Assembly: GCA_003290165.1 (NCBI GenBank)
Contig: QNQO01000527.1
Coordinates: forward strand, 248,001-312,000
From: Berberis thunbergii
Lineage: Eukaryota; Streptophyta; Magnoliopsida; Ranunculales; Berberidaceae
DNA: 64,000 bases
Reading direction: 5' to 3'
The position numbers and the translations under genes were made by a program. The notes beneath the pieces were generated by a model that was not told the DNA's origin, ran no database searches, and saw only the letters and a program-made list of their open reading frames with translations. Shown piece after piece: positions 49,016 through 59,691 of the stretch; position 1 is the stretch's first letter; each line of letters begins with the position of its first letter.

Positions 49016-49381
49016 AGCTCAATTGGAATGAAAACTAAGAAATCACTCCTCTGTTGCTTCGTATCATCTCTTTAGGAAACCAAAATCAATTCTTTGGTTT
49101 TGCTAAAGAAATGGATTTTGGTTTTGGGGATAGAAAGTGAGAGGGAGGGAAAAATTTTAAATGGTGCTTCCTATTTATAAAGATATGAAAATAGGAAACC
49201 AAGACCGACTAAAACTAGGAATTACAAAAATTTCTTGTCAAACAAGGAAAAACCCAAACTCAACAAAGTTTATCACGAGTCAAAATTTCAAATCCAAATA
49301 CTAGTGCGTTTAACCCAACTCGACCTAGTTGACATGATTGGATACTTGGTGGCAGGTAAATGACTTAATTATACTTATAAT

Positions 49382-49558
49382 TGGGCTGGTAACAGTACCA
49401 TATCGTATCAGATACATATAGATTTGGAACCGAATCATTAATTACCAAATCCAAATTTAACAAACTGGATCTGGGATACAAAATCATATCTCGAAATTGT
49501 TTTTATCGGTTCGGACCGGATCAAATCTTGAGTCTAATCAGATCTATTGTCAGCCCTA
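49382..49558. mobile_element. hAT-type MITE in duplication copy 2
   Basis: Counterpart of 45698-45875, with flanks cttataat (49374-49381) and cttataag (49559-49566). The first T of the terminal repeat is shared with or lost to the flank. Confidence 0.8.
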
Positions 49559-49929
49559 CTTATAAGTTATGATTACTTAATTACCAATCAAACTTGAATC
49601 TAGTTATAAGATTCACCTTTCTGCCTTTAAAGATGAGATAAGACTTCCTTCATTTCCTTATTTTACTTTTCTTTTGGCCCTTCCCTTAACAGGGAAGTCA
49701 ATTTACTAAACAGAAGAGACATTCACTACTAACAAGGTCAATGATATAACTTTTATACAAAAAATCGTTTATTTTTGTTTGAATGTCAAAGCAAAGTGCA
49801 CATTTTGCATTTACACGAATAGAATATGGATTTGGCTTTCATTGATTGATCCACTGATCTACCACCACCCTATCTTGTTGGAATAAAAATTCAGATCTAT
49901 GACCACATTTAATCAAATATTGTTTTATC

Positions 49930-50050
49930 GCCAATGGTAGCATGGTTGGATGGTTAAGGCTGTGGTGGTTTAACCCCTGCGTCTTGGGTTCTATACCCAC
50001 CGACGGCACGCTTGCCTTTCAAAAAAAAAAAAATATATATATATATATAT
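49930..50050 (+). mobile_element. tRNA-derived SINE (about 120 bp) with A-rich and (TA)n tail
   Basis: Box A-like tagcatggttgg and box B-like gggttctataccc are spaced as in a tRNA gene (about 49937 and 49986), followed by 12 A and a (TA)n tail. A perfect 13-bp target duplication atattgttttatc (49917-49929, 50051-50063) brackets it, as expected for LINE-driven insertion. Its 5' part also looks like a tRNA remnant, but no cloverleaf or CCA-ready end is present, so it is not a tRNA gene. Confidence 0.87.
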
Positions 50051-50063
50051 ATATTGTTTTATC

Positions 50064-50664
50064 ACGGGGAAAAAAAAGAGTCCATAGCATAAATTGAATT
50101 ACGGATTACATATTTTAAGATAGAAACCGATGATTTTTTTGGCACCATCCTAGTAATGACGTCATTTTTTATGAGTATTTAATCGAATATTTTACCAATT
50201 ATAAATTATTTCTGAAAATTTTCAATGATTCCTAATTAAGTGTTGTTTGTTAACATGTCTGAGGTATGAATCGAACTAATCTTTAGTGACAAATTAAGTG
50301 TTTAGACAACAAGCAAGATTTTTTGCTTGTTTCTAAACTCTGAAAGTTGCAAACCTTCAGTTTTGTCTAATATTTCTATCTTTGATGCCATGAACGTTTA
50401 AAAACTTTCATCAAAAATTATTTATCGTTATAAATCCAATAAACAAAAACTTTCAGACTTTCATATTCAACATTCAAACTTTATTTTTAGTATCAGATTT
50501 AGTGATTTTAACAAATAGGCTCAAGACAAAGAAAATTTCTTTTGACTTCTAGGAGATTTCTACATTCCACGTAGATGTTTCTCGAAATAGTATTGAAAAG
50601 TACATGTAGAGTTGAAAACCCTCCTAAAAAACATGACTTTTTTTTTTCATTGAAATTGAAGTGA
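50064..50664. other. AT-rich intergenic DNA
   Basis: Nothing recognised on either strand. Confidence 0.4.
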
Positions 50665-50675
50665 AGTAGGCATTT

Positions 50676-53350
50676 TTTTTTTTGGAAAGTGAGCTGGGGT
50701 TTTTAGGATCCCCGAACCTTATATTAATAAAAAAAAAGTTGATGATAAAGTTTACAAACGCTCATACGTTCACTCGTTTCATCATCTACAAAACAATAAA
50801 CTTGCTTCAAAGCTTCAACAAAAAACCTAATTAGTTCTAGCTTCACCATCTCCAGATTAGGGAGTAACCTTGCAAAGTGTTCTGCTACGAAAGTGGTTGC
50901 ATGATAGACCTGCCATAAGTTTTCTTCCTCATAATTACTAATCAATCCTTTAAGCACACTCATGACCTAATTTATACCTAATGTGGGTCCCAGGATGTAT
51001 GAGAAATCGTCTAAAGAATCGAAACACAATGAATCATGATATAGAGACCATTGAATGCTAGCACTAATCTAGCATTCCTACAAGGTTCTAATAAGCATTT
51101 GCATTCTACCTGTATTATCATCATCAATTACCTGAATTTAGGATTTGTCTTCTTGCTTCGAGAAGACCTTTGAGGAACATATTCCGTGGGAGGCTGTATT
51201 GTGGTAACCTCATGTTCTTCTTCAATAGTGTTTGGCCCTACCTTTGCTGCTTTTGATTCAAGTATGCTTTTAACTTCGGTGACCAATGCATCCCTGCCTA
51301 TTCTTGCAATTTCTGAATTCAAAACATTGATGACTTGGGGTGTTAGCCAATCCATGGGCGATGTTGAATCTTCCCCCTGTCCTCCATCAGTTATCTCTCG
51401 ACCTACTTCAGGAAGTGTAGAAGCTGATTTTGAGGTTGCATCAACCTTTTCAGTGCATCTTTCCTCACTTTCTTTTAGTGCATCTTGGCCCCTGTTCTCG
51501 GTTATCTTTGGGATATCTATCCCTGGGTCCATGCCTAACAGCTGATTTGTGATGGGAGAAGCAACGCGTGTCTGATCAGAGTTGAGCAATTCATGCTCAC
51601 CATTTTGACCCCCCAACTCCGGTTGTTGACACCCCAACGCAGGTTGAAAATGTGGTGCCCCAGACTGTGTCCCAAGGTCCATAAGGATCAGCTCATCATC
51701 TGCCTGGGGGTTCGAGGTTCCTCTTTCTGTAATATCTTAATTTGGCTGGTTTCAATATTTGTATTCACATCTTCAAACTCAGGACTTGTCGTCCCCGGGC
51801 TACCGAGAACATCATGATTAATTGGATCTCCTTGCTTCACTTTTTCAATCTCACTAGTTGTGTATCCCGCCTCTTGAAGGCCTTCCTCTGTTGTTTCTTG
51901 TACGAATATGTCACTAGCAGTAGCCTTTTCTTTACTAGCCAAAAAATTCTTTGTTTGATTACTCTCATATTCAACATTATCCCCCGTAAGCATCTCAAAC
52001 TTGTTTGACAACAATAAATTCACCGGCTCTTTAGTCACTGGTTTCTCCGCACCCACTCCCTCTTTGATTTCCTCCCCCATATTATTTTTTGCACCACTCG
52101 TGCCAACCTCTGATTTTGTAACTTTATTTTTATGAGCCACTGGAACATATTGTTGTTTGACAACTTTAGCTTCCACATTTTGTTTTTCATTCTTCTTTTC
52201 ATTTACCACATGGGATGCTTTCACATTGCCCTTGAGACCTAACTTTTTCTGCAAAATTCCTCCTGGTGCCCAAGCAAAGAACAATAATCACAATATTTGA
52301 ACCCCGGGTATTCAATTTTCTGCCAAAAGCCCCTATTGTTAGCCCTGTCTATCCAAATTCTATTAGGTAGCTTATCCGCCAAAGACATCTCCACACAAAC
52401 ACGGGCAGAACCCGGACGTGATAAACATCGAGTATGATCATCCATGCGCAAAACACCACCAAAAGAGTTCACAATTTCTTTCAAAAGAAGAGGATGGAAT
52501 AAATGCAAAGGCAAGTTAGGCAACTCTACCCATAATGGAACCAATATCGGATTTGCTTTCAGACTGAAACCATTATGCCAGCGAAAAGCTTTGAATCTAA
52601 CTCCACGAATCAAAAAGGAATCCCTCGAGAGAACTTTCTTTGCCTCCGCCTCAGATTGAAGACGGACTAAAACATGACGTTAATCAAGTAATCCTAATGA
52701 GAAATCTCCTAGGATACCCCAGGTTCTGTGGATCGAATCTCGAATATCTTCCAAAGTTGGCTTGTAGCTATAGAACTTTAAAACAATCACATGCTTTTCC
52801 ATGAATGCTTCCCCACGCACTTCATCTGATGCCGTAATCCCAATTGTCGGCTCCCCATCTTTTTGGAATCTAGTTCCCTCAACATGCGTATCTGTAGTTT
52901 CCTCTACCAAATTTTTTTTTAGGATTTGGGCAAAAGAAGGCTTAGTAGCCCCTTCGATTACCCCAATCCCTTGATTCCCCACCATAGGGGAAGGTATGTT
53001 GGCGGCTAAAGAAGTTGTCATACCTTCCAAGAGCACGACCTAAAAAGGCCTGCACTTTGCAATAGCCAAAAAAGGCAGCAGACTGACCAGCAGCAGAGAG
53101 GCAGACCGACCAACAGCAGCAGACAAACCAGCAACAGTTCGTGGCGGCGCAATCCTTGATGACGGCTTAGCAGCAGTGCTTTCCTAGGTTTTCCTTGCTG
53201 AATCCTAGCCACCACTCTAATCGACGGTTTAGATCAGTCCCAAAGATCTAGGGATGGCTATGATTGAAAGAATCTAAACAAAAACTTAATGCCCAAGTTG
53301 CCCTTCAAATCGCCTCAAAGCGCCATGGGTACAACATGTTGATTAATGAT
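50676..53350 (-). mobile_element. LINE insertion A with ORF1 and no complete ORF2 (about 2.68 kb)
   Basis: Minus orientation. An 11-bp duplication agtaggcattt (50665-50675, 53351-53361) flanks the element, and its low-coordinate end is a T-run (poly(A) tail on the minus strand). The 5' region (53350-53040) is CAG-rich. ORF1 fills most of the body. Only 450 bp separate the ORF1 stop from the tail. That span contains a short frame (50963-50724) with WQVYHATTFVAEHFARLLPN, which weakly resembles the end of a LINE RNase H domain. The endonuclease-RT ORF2 is absent. Confidence 0.82.
51128..53036 (-). pseudogene. LINE ORF1 (DUF4283 plus CCHC zinc knuckle), copy A, broken
   Basis: ORF1 of plant L1 elements binds the element RNA. 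Pieces from 53036 down: MTTSLAANIPSPM then EAFMEKHVIVLKFYSYKPTL in a DUF4283 domain, a stop at 52680 (CAA to TAA judging by copy B, GLLNQRHV), FKAFRWHNGFSLK (about 52600), RARVCVEMSLADK-like part and the knuckle YCDYCSLLGHQEEFC (CX2CX4HX4C, near 52290-52250). A frameshift follows, then a Lys/Glu-rich linker (LGLKGNVKASHVV), and the C-terminal part at 51682-51128 ends SRSKKTNPKFR. The C-terminal third does not resemble copy B. Confidence 0.85.
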
Positions 53351-53361
53351 AGTAGGCATTT

Positions 53362-53865
53362 GATGAATCCCCCATGCTTTACTTGAAGGCTCTTCTTAGC
53401 CAGAAACTTCTGTTAGTTAGTAGCAATTAATTCTAGGGTCCCAAAGCAATAACCACACAAGGAGAGACAAGGTGAGACTATGAAAACTGCTGAGAGTGTA
53501 TAGCCAGTCACATGAACAAATCAAAACAAAAAAAAGTAGAGGAAAATAACATAAATCGTATGAAAAAAAATATCTTTAGATTTATTTGTTGATTGATAGC
53601 CAACTATCATTAGATTCAACTTTAGTGCATGCATATTTAACTTTAATCATTTCTCAAATAACATTGGAATGGAGTCTTACGAAGAACTCTCTAGAAGAAA
53701 AACAACATGAAAGGATAATCTAAACTACACAAGGAAATTAGCCTTCTCGATTGTATAGAGATGGATTATGTGACTAATTCCAACTTCCAACTTAGAATAA
53801 CCTTAGTTATGGAGGGAATGTATATCTCTGCTATCCTATGTTTATCAATGACTAGTACACACTCC
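53362..53865. other. Gap between the two LINE insertions
   Basis: About 500 bp of non-repetitive AT-rich sequence without recognised features. Confidence 0.4.
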
Positions 53866-53881
53866 AAGATTAGTCAATGTT

Positions 53882-56170
53882 TTTTTTTTTTTTTTTTTTT
53901 TAATTGGGATGGTGACCCATTTTATTCATTTAAAAATCAAACGCCCGAAGGCTACATGACTGACCCTATAGGGTTAACTAAAAGGCCGAAACAAAATCTC
54001 ACAAAAGATAGGATTCACCAAAACAAACCTAGACAAAGAACTCAGTCTTTGTACCTATTGTTTTCTTTCCTAGTTCTATTGGATTTTCGGGGATAACTGC
54101 TGATAACTTTGGTGTAACGCCTCATCTTTCCGTCTGACATAGCTCCTAAATCCAAATCACTTTTTGCTGCCTGTGGACCTAGCTCAGATTCTGAGTTGAC
54201 TTCATCACTATCCTCGCTAGTCATTTCGAGTGTATCGATTTTCGGCAATCGAAGTTGCCCATTTTCTTTGAGGAGAGATGCCTTATTCAAGTTGTCGCTG
54301 ATTCGTTTATAATCCGGGGAATTTTTGATACCGTATTTGTCAAAACGTCTCTTGAACCCGATCACAGCCTGAAGATCATCATTGTTCTCTGGGGTGATAC
54401 AGAGCGCTGCCATGGAACCAGGAGCTGGGTTGAGGCAAGCCGCATCCTCGGCCTTGGTGCGGGGCGCTGGTTGGGACGAGGCCATGGCCTCTGTCTTGGT
54501 GTTTGCCTCCCTCGACCTCCCTGAATTGGCATGCATCACTGTATCGTTTGCCGTGTCCCGTGGCGCTACCACAAGAATATGCTTAGCAAGGTGATTGCTA
54601 GTGTCTCCTGAGTCGACAATATCCTCCTGTAGCAACGACTGTGCTTGTGGACCAATCACATTCTCAATCTCCAAAGAGGCAATCCTCTGTAGATTCTGGT
54701 ACAAGCGCGACACTGTCAAGAGCCATTGCCGTACACACTAGCGGCTTATCCTCTTGAGCACCCTCATTTTCATCGATATTCTCGATAAGTGACTCGAATT
54801 TGTTTGACAACACCACCGTTGCCGGAGCGGTGGCCACTGGCATCTTATCCCCAATTTCCTCGTTAATCTCCACACCCGTGTCATTTTTTACACCACTCGT
54901 ACCCACCTCTTGGATGGGTAATTTTTCTTTTTTGGTAACTGGTATGAATTGTTGCTTGACAGTATTGGTTTCGACTTTTGGGTTGACTGCCTTCGCTGCT
55001 TGACCTAGGTCAGAAGCTTTTCCATCGCCCTTTAGGCCCAACTTTTTTCTACAAAAATCCTCCTGATGCCCTATCAAGGAGCAAAAATCACAGTATTTGA
55101 AGCCTGGATATTCTATCTTCTGCCAGAAGCCCCTATTATAAGCTCTGTCAATCCAAACTCTAGTTGGTAATTTCTCTGCCAAAGTCATCTCCACGCAAAC
55201 ACGGGCAAAACCCGGGCGCGATAGGCATCGAGTATGATCATCCATCCGCAAGAAACCACCAAAAGAATTCACAATTGCTTTTAAAATAGGGGGATGAAAT
55301 AAATACAAAGGTAAGTTAGGAAGCTCTACCCACAATTGCACCGATATCGGGTCCTCCTTCAAACTAAAATCATCATGCCAGCGGAATGCTTTGAACCGAA
55401 CTCCACGAATCAAAAAGGAGTCTCTCGATAGAACTTTCTTAGCTTCCACCTCGGATTGAAGTCGAACTAACACGTGTCGTTGATTCAGTAAACCAAGCGA
55501 AAAATCTCCTAGAATTCCCCAAGTTCTGTGAATCGAATCTCGGATATCTTCCAGTGTTGGTCGATAGCTAGAGAACTTCAGAACAATCACATGTTTTTCC
55601 ATGAAGGCTTCGCCAAGTACTTCGTCCGTGGCCGTAAGCCCAATTGTTGGCGCTCCCTCTTTGCGAAAACGAGTTCCTTCTACCTGATCCTCCGCAATTT
55701 CGTCCACCAAGATTTTACCCAAAATCTGGGCAAAATAGGGTTTACCCGTTCCCCCATTACCAGATCCCCCCGCTGTGGAGGGAGGGATGTTGGCCGCGGC
55801 GCCGCCATCGCATCCAAAGGACGGCGTATCTAGCCCTGCATCCAGCGTCAACCAAAAAAGCTCGCTGGAAACCGAGATATCGCCTGAGAGATCCCTCGCC
55901 TACAGATCTCACCGGAAAGAGAGCTCGCCTGAGAGAGAGCTTGAGAGAGCTCGCCTGATAGGGCCCAGATCTCGACGAAACCTGCTCGACAGATCTGCTC
56001 TTCGACAGATCTGCTGCTCGACCTGCTCGCGAACGTGCTCGACAGATCTGCTGCTCGACAGATCTCTGCTGCGCGACAGATCGTGATGGCCTTCTGTTGC
56101 TGCCACGGTGAAACGGGAGGCGTTGGCCGCTATCTCTCGCCTGCGCTATCTCTCGCCTACCTTTTCAACT
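53882..56170 (-). mobile_element. LINE insertion B, ORF1 only (about 2.29 kb)
   Basis: Minus orientation. A 16-bp target duplication aagattagtcaatgtt (53866-53881 and 56171-56186) and a T-run at 53880-53902 (poly(A) tail) show a complete insertion. The 5' UTR (56170-55860) is GC-rich with repeats of ctgctcgacagatctg. One ORF1 spans the body and ends at 54042. Only about 140 bp, with no ORF2 trace, separate it from the tail. An aataaa-type signal (minus strand, about 53925) lies near the tail. Confidence 0.88.
54042..55851 (-). pseudogene. LINE ORF1 (DUF4283 plus CCHC zinc knuckle), copy B, one frameshift
   Basis: The first frame (55851-54664) opens at TTG, with no ATG before about residue 80. 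It has a glycine-rich start, KPYFAQILGKILVDE, the DUF4283 domain (EAFMEKHVIVLKFSSYRPTL; FSLGLLNQRHVLVRLQSEV), and the knuckle YPGFKYCDFCSLIGHQEDFC near residue 265 (CX2CX4HX4C). After a frameshift at about 54700 the second frame (to 54042) runs on as an acidic/Ser-rich tail ending SYPRKSNRTRKENNRYKD. The DUF4283 and knuckle parts are clearly related to copy A; the tail is not. One frameshift and the missing ATG imply it is now dead, but it is much better preserved than copy A. Confidence 0.87.
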
Positions 56171-56186
56171 AAGATTAGTCAATGTT

Positions 56187-56481
56187 GACCACTAAGCACT
56201 AGCCAATAGGCATAGTTGACTCTGAGTGAATATTGCTTATGAATCTTGGTCATTGTGCATCTCGATGCATCATGTAACTTGAGGCATGTGTATGGAGTGT
56301 CACATACAAACCATTAAAAGAAAAAGAAAAAAAAAATCCAATCTCCGAAATTGCAATCCTTAAACTGGAATTGGAAACCGTCTCGATAGTGGGGCAGAAG
56401 ATGGTTCACTGGTTGCAATTTCAATAAGGATAAGACTCTATAGAGATCTACGTGTCAGAGCACAACAGAGATGTTAAAGTC
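56187..56481. other. AT-rich flank of LINE B
   Basis: No feature recognised. Confidence 0.4.
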
Positions 56482-56489
56482 ACTGGGAC

Positions 56490-57223
56490 TTTGGGGTGGG
56501 TACGGGATGGAATAGGTCTCATCTTTTTTATATTTTGTTTGTTCGAAATTGGAATGGGATGAGATGTGATAGACCTCATTCAGACTTTGTCTCATCCTAA
56601 ACGGGTTCGGGATTGGACGGGATGAGCATGTACTAAATTTTGGATTGAAAATTTAACATACAAGATTGAAAATTTTGGATTTACCAAACACACAACTCTT
56701 AGAACAAGTATATAACTTTAAGCCATTGATTATTATTTTTCCATTTCATTAGCTTTTACTCTGTTTTTTTATAACCACTATTGAAGATAGCCATTTTTTT
56801 GTACACTCCTAACGAAAATGATCAATGGATTTGTCATTTAAAAACTACGATGATCACAACCTGTTGTTGTTAAGAGTTAGGAAAAAGAAAAAAACAGAAA
56901 GGAAAATGTTTGAGTTGGATTCATTATCTAGGTGAGTCGCATGAAAGTTTTTGAGAATAAAAGATGCATGTCAATAAATAAAACAACAAATAAAAGTCAT
57001 GTCAATAAATAGTTTTATACTACATATTTTATATTAAATATTAAAAAAATCTGCTTGGGATGGGCGGAATTGAAAATCTTCATCCCGATCTCATCCCACT
57101 CTAGATTGGGGCGGGATTGGGATGAGATTGATCAATCCTAATAGGACTTGAAAAAATCGGGTCAGGGCGAAATGACATGGGACGGAACGGAATTGAGATC
57201 GCGGAATGGAATGCCCACCCCTA
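56490..57223. mobile_element. hAT-type non-autonomous element (734 bp)
   Basis: The termini are tttggggtgggta and the complement of tgcccacccct(a). The flanking 8-mers actgggac (56482-56489) and agtgggac (57224-57231) differ at one base. Subterminal regions repeat gggatgag/gggacggg motifs. Its ends belong to the same taggggtgggca type as 31913-33249 but the interior is unrelated and has no coding fragment. Confidence 0.78.
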
Positions 57224-57231
57224 AGTGGGAC

Positions 57232-58143
57232 ACTTTCAATAATATACATTTTTTTAATTGAACTCATTTCTTAAAGAATTTTTTATGGCAGTTGGATTGC
57301 CTGTCTTTTTAAGACTTAGATTTCTTATTATTAGCAAAAACAAAGGAGTTAGATTTCTTATTGTAGAATTATTCATTCACCAGAGTTTGAGAGTAACACT
57401 TGGTCTAGTTGCCACATATTTTAAAATTTCATTTTAGCGGAGTCAATATCCTTGTACAACAAACTTTACTATGTTTTAAATGAAATTAATTATCCGCACT
57501 ACAGTATAGATCAGTGCACCCATAGCTCGGCTACTGGTATAAAATGTATTTGAGATTAGACATTTAGACAGAGAACAGCGCAAGGATAACATAAAAATGA
57601 ACATGAGGGCATTTGTATTCTGTGAAGTCCACTCCGTTAATGATCATGAACTAGATTTGCCTTCTAACAACTTTAGCTTAAACTCTTGAGAGTATAAGCT
57701 CTTAGAATGTAAGTTACAGCTGCTAGATTTGCCTTTCTGCAGGATGGTTGATTCGAGAGCCGCCCTGTGGAAGCCATAAATAATTACTTCCCCAAATTTT
57801 CATCCCTCTGACACCCAATTTTTGGACAAAAAATCGTCCATTTTAGCAACCAGGCATTTGGACAAAAAAAAAAGAATATGACTTGCTGATGGCAGAGCCG
57901 CCCTATGTGAAAATTTTCAAAAGCATAGTCATCACAAAAAAACATATATAGTGGCATGGATTTTACTACGACAACAAAACCAAGCACCCAATACAAAATC
58001 TCTACTGATGATTACAAAGTACATGTGTTCACGAAACCCAAATTCCAAACCTATACAAGCGATTTGAATGGTCAGGCACTTATTAGTGAAGTTGATATCA
58101 AAGTGAGTGGAATATGCATCACTAGTAGGAAGTCAAGGTTTAC
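57232..58143. other. Upstream region of the aquaporin gene
   Basis: AT-rich DNA between the hAT-type element and the NIP promoter. No further gene is visible. The element ends about 1.0 kb before the NIP start codon. Confidence 0.5.
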
Positions 58144-58152
58144 CTCTATAAA
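58144..58152 (+). promoter_or_regulatory. Likely TATA box of the NIP gene
   Basis: ctataaata lies 83 bp before the ATG, which leaves a 5' UTR of about 50-60 bases if transcription starts the usual 25-35 bases downstream. Confidence 0.55.
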
Positions 58153-58234
58153 TAACAAAGGTGGCAATTCAAATTGTTAAAATATACGAAGGGAGAGTCC
58201 AAGCCATTGTAGTACACTTCAAACTTCAGTAACA

Positions 58235-59691
58235 ATGGCTCAGCTCTCCCCCAACATGTTTTCACCTAAACCTGCAGCAACTAATGAACATGCCATGGAA
58301 GAAGGGAAGACTGGTGCTTGCCATAGCATCTTGGTTGCTGTCGATGATAATCCCACAAACCTGCAAAAGGCAAGTGCATGAATGGTCATTTATGTTCACC
58401 GTAGAGCATTTCCCTTGCTTATTCAAGACCATTTTCTAGAAAATTTTACAATGTTGTAGAGTATTTTGATTGCGGTTTTGGTTTTATAAATATTTCACCT
58501 AAGAAAATTTTCTTTAGTGACAGTCTAATGCACTACTGTCAAGTCTGTTTTTAGGACATTGTGTGTAATTTGCCAAATGTTCATGGTCTTTTATCCCAGA
58601 TAATCGCGGAGCTTGTGGGTACATACATTCTCATATTTGCAGGAGTTGGGTCTATACTGCTTAATAGTTTTCATCCAATTACAATAGTGGGTATAGCAAT
58701 CGTATGGGGGTTGGCAGTCATGGCACTGGTATACACCCTTCGGCATGTCTCTGGTGGCCATTTCAACCCTGCTGTTACAATTGCCTTTGCTGCCTCACGT
58801 AAACTTCCATGGAAACAGGTATAACAAATTCACTCGATTTAATTGATTCAATCGGTTAAATGGCACCGAGTTTACCACTTGTATCTTTGTCAAAAGGACC
58901 CTAAACTACAGTCTAATCGAATTCTTGTAGGTGCCATCATATGTTGGGTCTCAGATACTGGGTGCAACCCTGGCATGCCTTACCTTACATATATTGTTCA
59001 ATAAGAGGAATATTGGCCTAGACTCCGCAGCCAATGGGTTTGCGTCTCCGACTACTGATCTTGACGCTATTATATGGGAATTTATAATTTCATTCATCTT
59101 GATGTTTGTTATTTGTGGGACTGCAACTGATCACAGGGCGGTAAGATGTTTATCTCTGCTATATATGCTTGTTAAGTTGAAACAACAGAATAAGGACATA
59201 CTACATGTGCATTCCCTTGGAATTGTTAGACGTTTATATGTTACAGTATCATGTGATATTCAGACTTATAATTATCCAATAAGGTGTTCTAACAGGTGAG
59301 CCAACTCGCAGGAGCTGCAATTGGATCCGCTGTGCTGTTAAACGTCATTATTGCGGGGTAAGATGTACATTGCCAAACAGGGTTCTCGTAATATGAAATG
59401 TATCACACGAGACACATCCATGCACAATATCTTCTATTTCAGTCTCCAGCACGCAATAGGGAGGTTCTTGACTTGTATTTTCATTTTCCATTTTTCAGAC
59501 CAATCACTGGATGTTCCATGAACCCTGCCAGGAGCATTGGCCCTGCACTTGTTGGAGGCAAGTTTGAGAAACTTTGGATATTCATTATGTCCCCAATCCT
59601 TGGAATGGTAGCTGCAGCCTTTGTTTATGGTCTAATGGCACCACCCCCACCTCCAGAAACAACCGAGGAGACAACTACTAAGACTATATAA
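58235..59691 (+). CDS. NIP: Nodulin 26-like intrinsic protein (NIP aquaporin), five exons, 287 aa
   Basis: A membrane channel for small neutral solutes and water. Exons: 58235-58369, 58555-58818, 58931-59140, 59296-59357, 59499-59691; all splice phases fit and the product has the usual NIP length and five-exon plan. Six membrane helices are visible: about residues 57-82, 87-107, 134-156, 180-202, 206-224 and 251-272. Two NPA boxes lie at 116-118 (GGHFNPAVT) and 232-234 (CSMNPARS). By alignment the aromatic/arginine filter is Trp96, Val220, Cys229, Arg235. NIP subgroup I normally has Trp/Val/Ala/Arg, so Cys at the third position is unusual. The loop before the first NPA reads LRHVSGGHFNP where most NIPs have LGHISGAHxNP. 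Intron 1 uses a GC donor. No stop or frameshift is seen, so it is probably functional. Substrate cannot be read from sequence. Confidence 0.93.
58368..58375 (+). other. GC-type splice donor of NIP intron 1
   Basis: The exon ends aaaag and the intron begins gcaagtg, the best form of the rare GC-AG class (AG|GCAAGT). The next exon starts after tttttag with gacattgtg, which keeps phase 0. No GT donor nearby keeps the frame as well. Confidence 0.75.

Larger units (their letters stand above)
46166..49845. repeat. Tandem segmental duplication, copy 2
   Basis: It aligns with 40955-46165 but lacks the foldback insertion. It starts abruptly inside the gag leader of the Tat element (46177, ggggcagtcatgat), directly after the end of copy 1, and ends at about 49845 (tatggatttggctttcatt). 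Confidence 0.88.

Noticed and set aside
49937..50005. A tRNA gene
   Set aside because: Boxes A and B are present but the sequence does not fold into a full cloverleaf, is followed by a poly(A) tail and is flanked by a target duplication, so it is a SINE.
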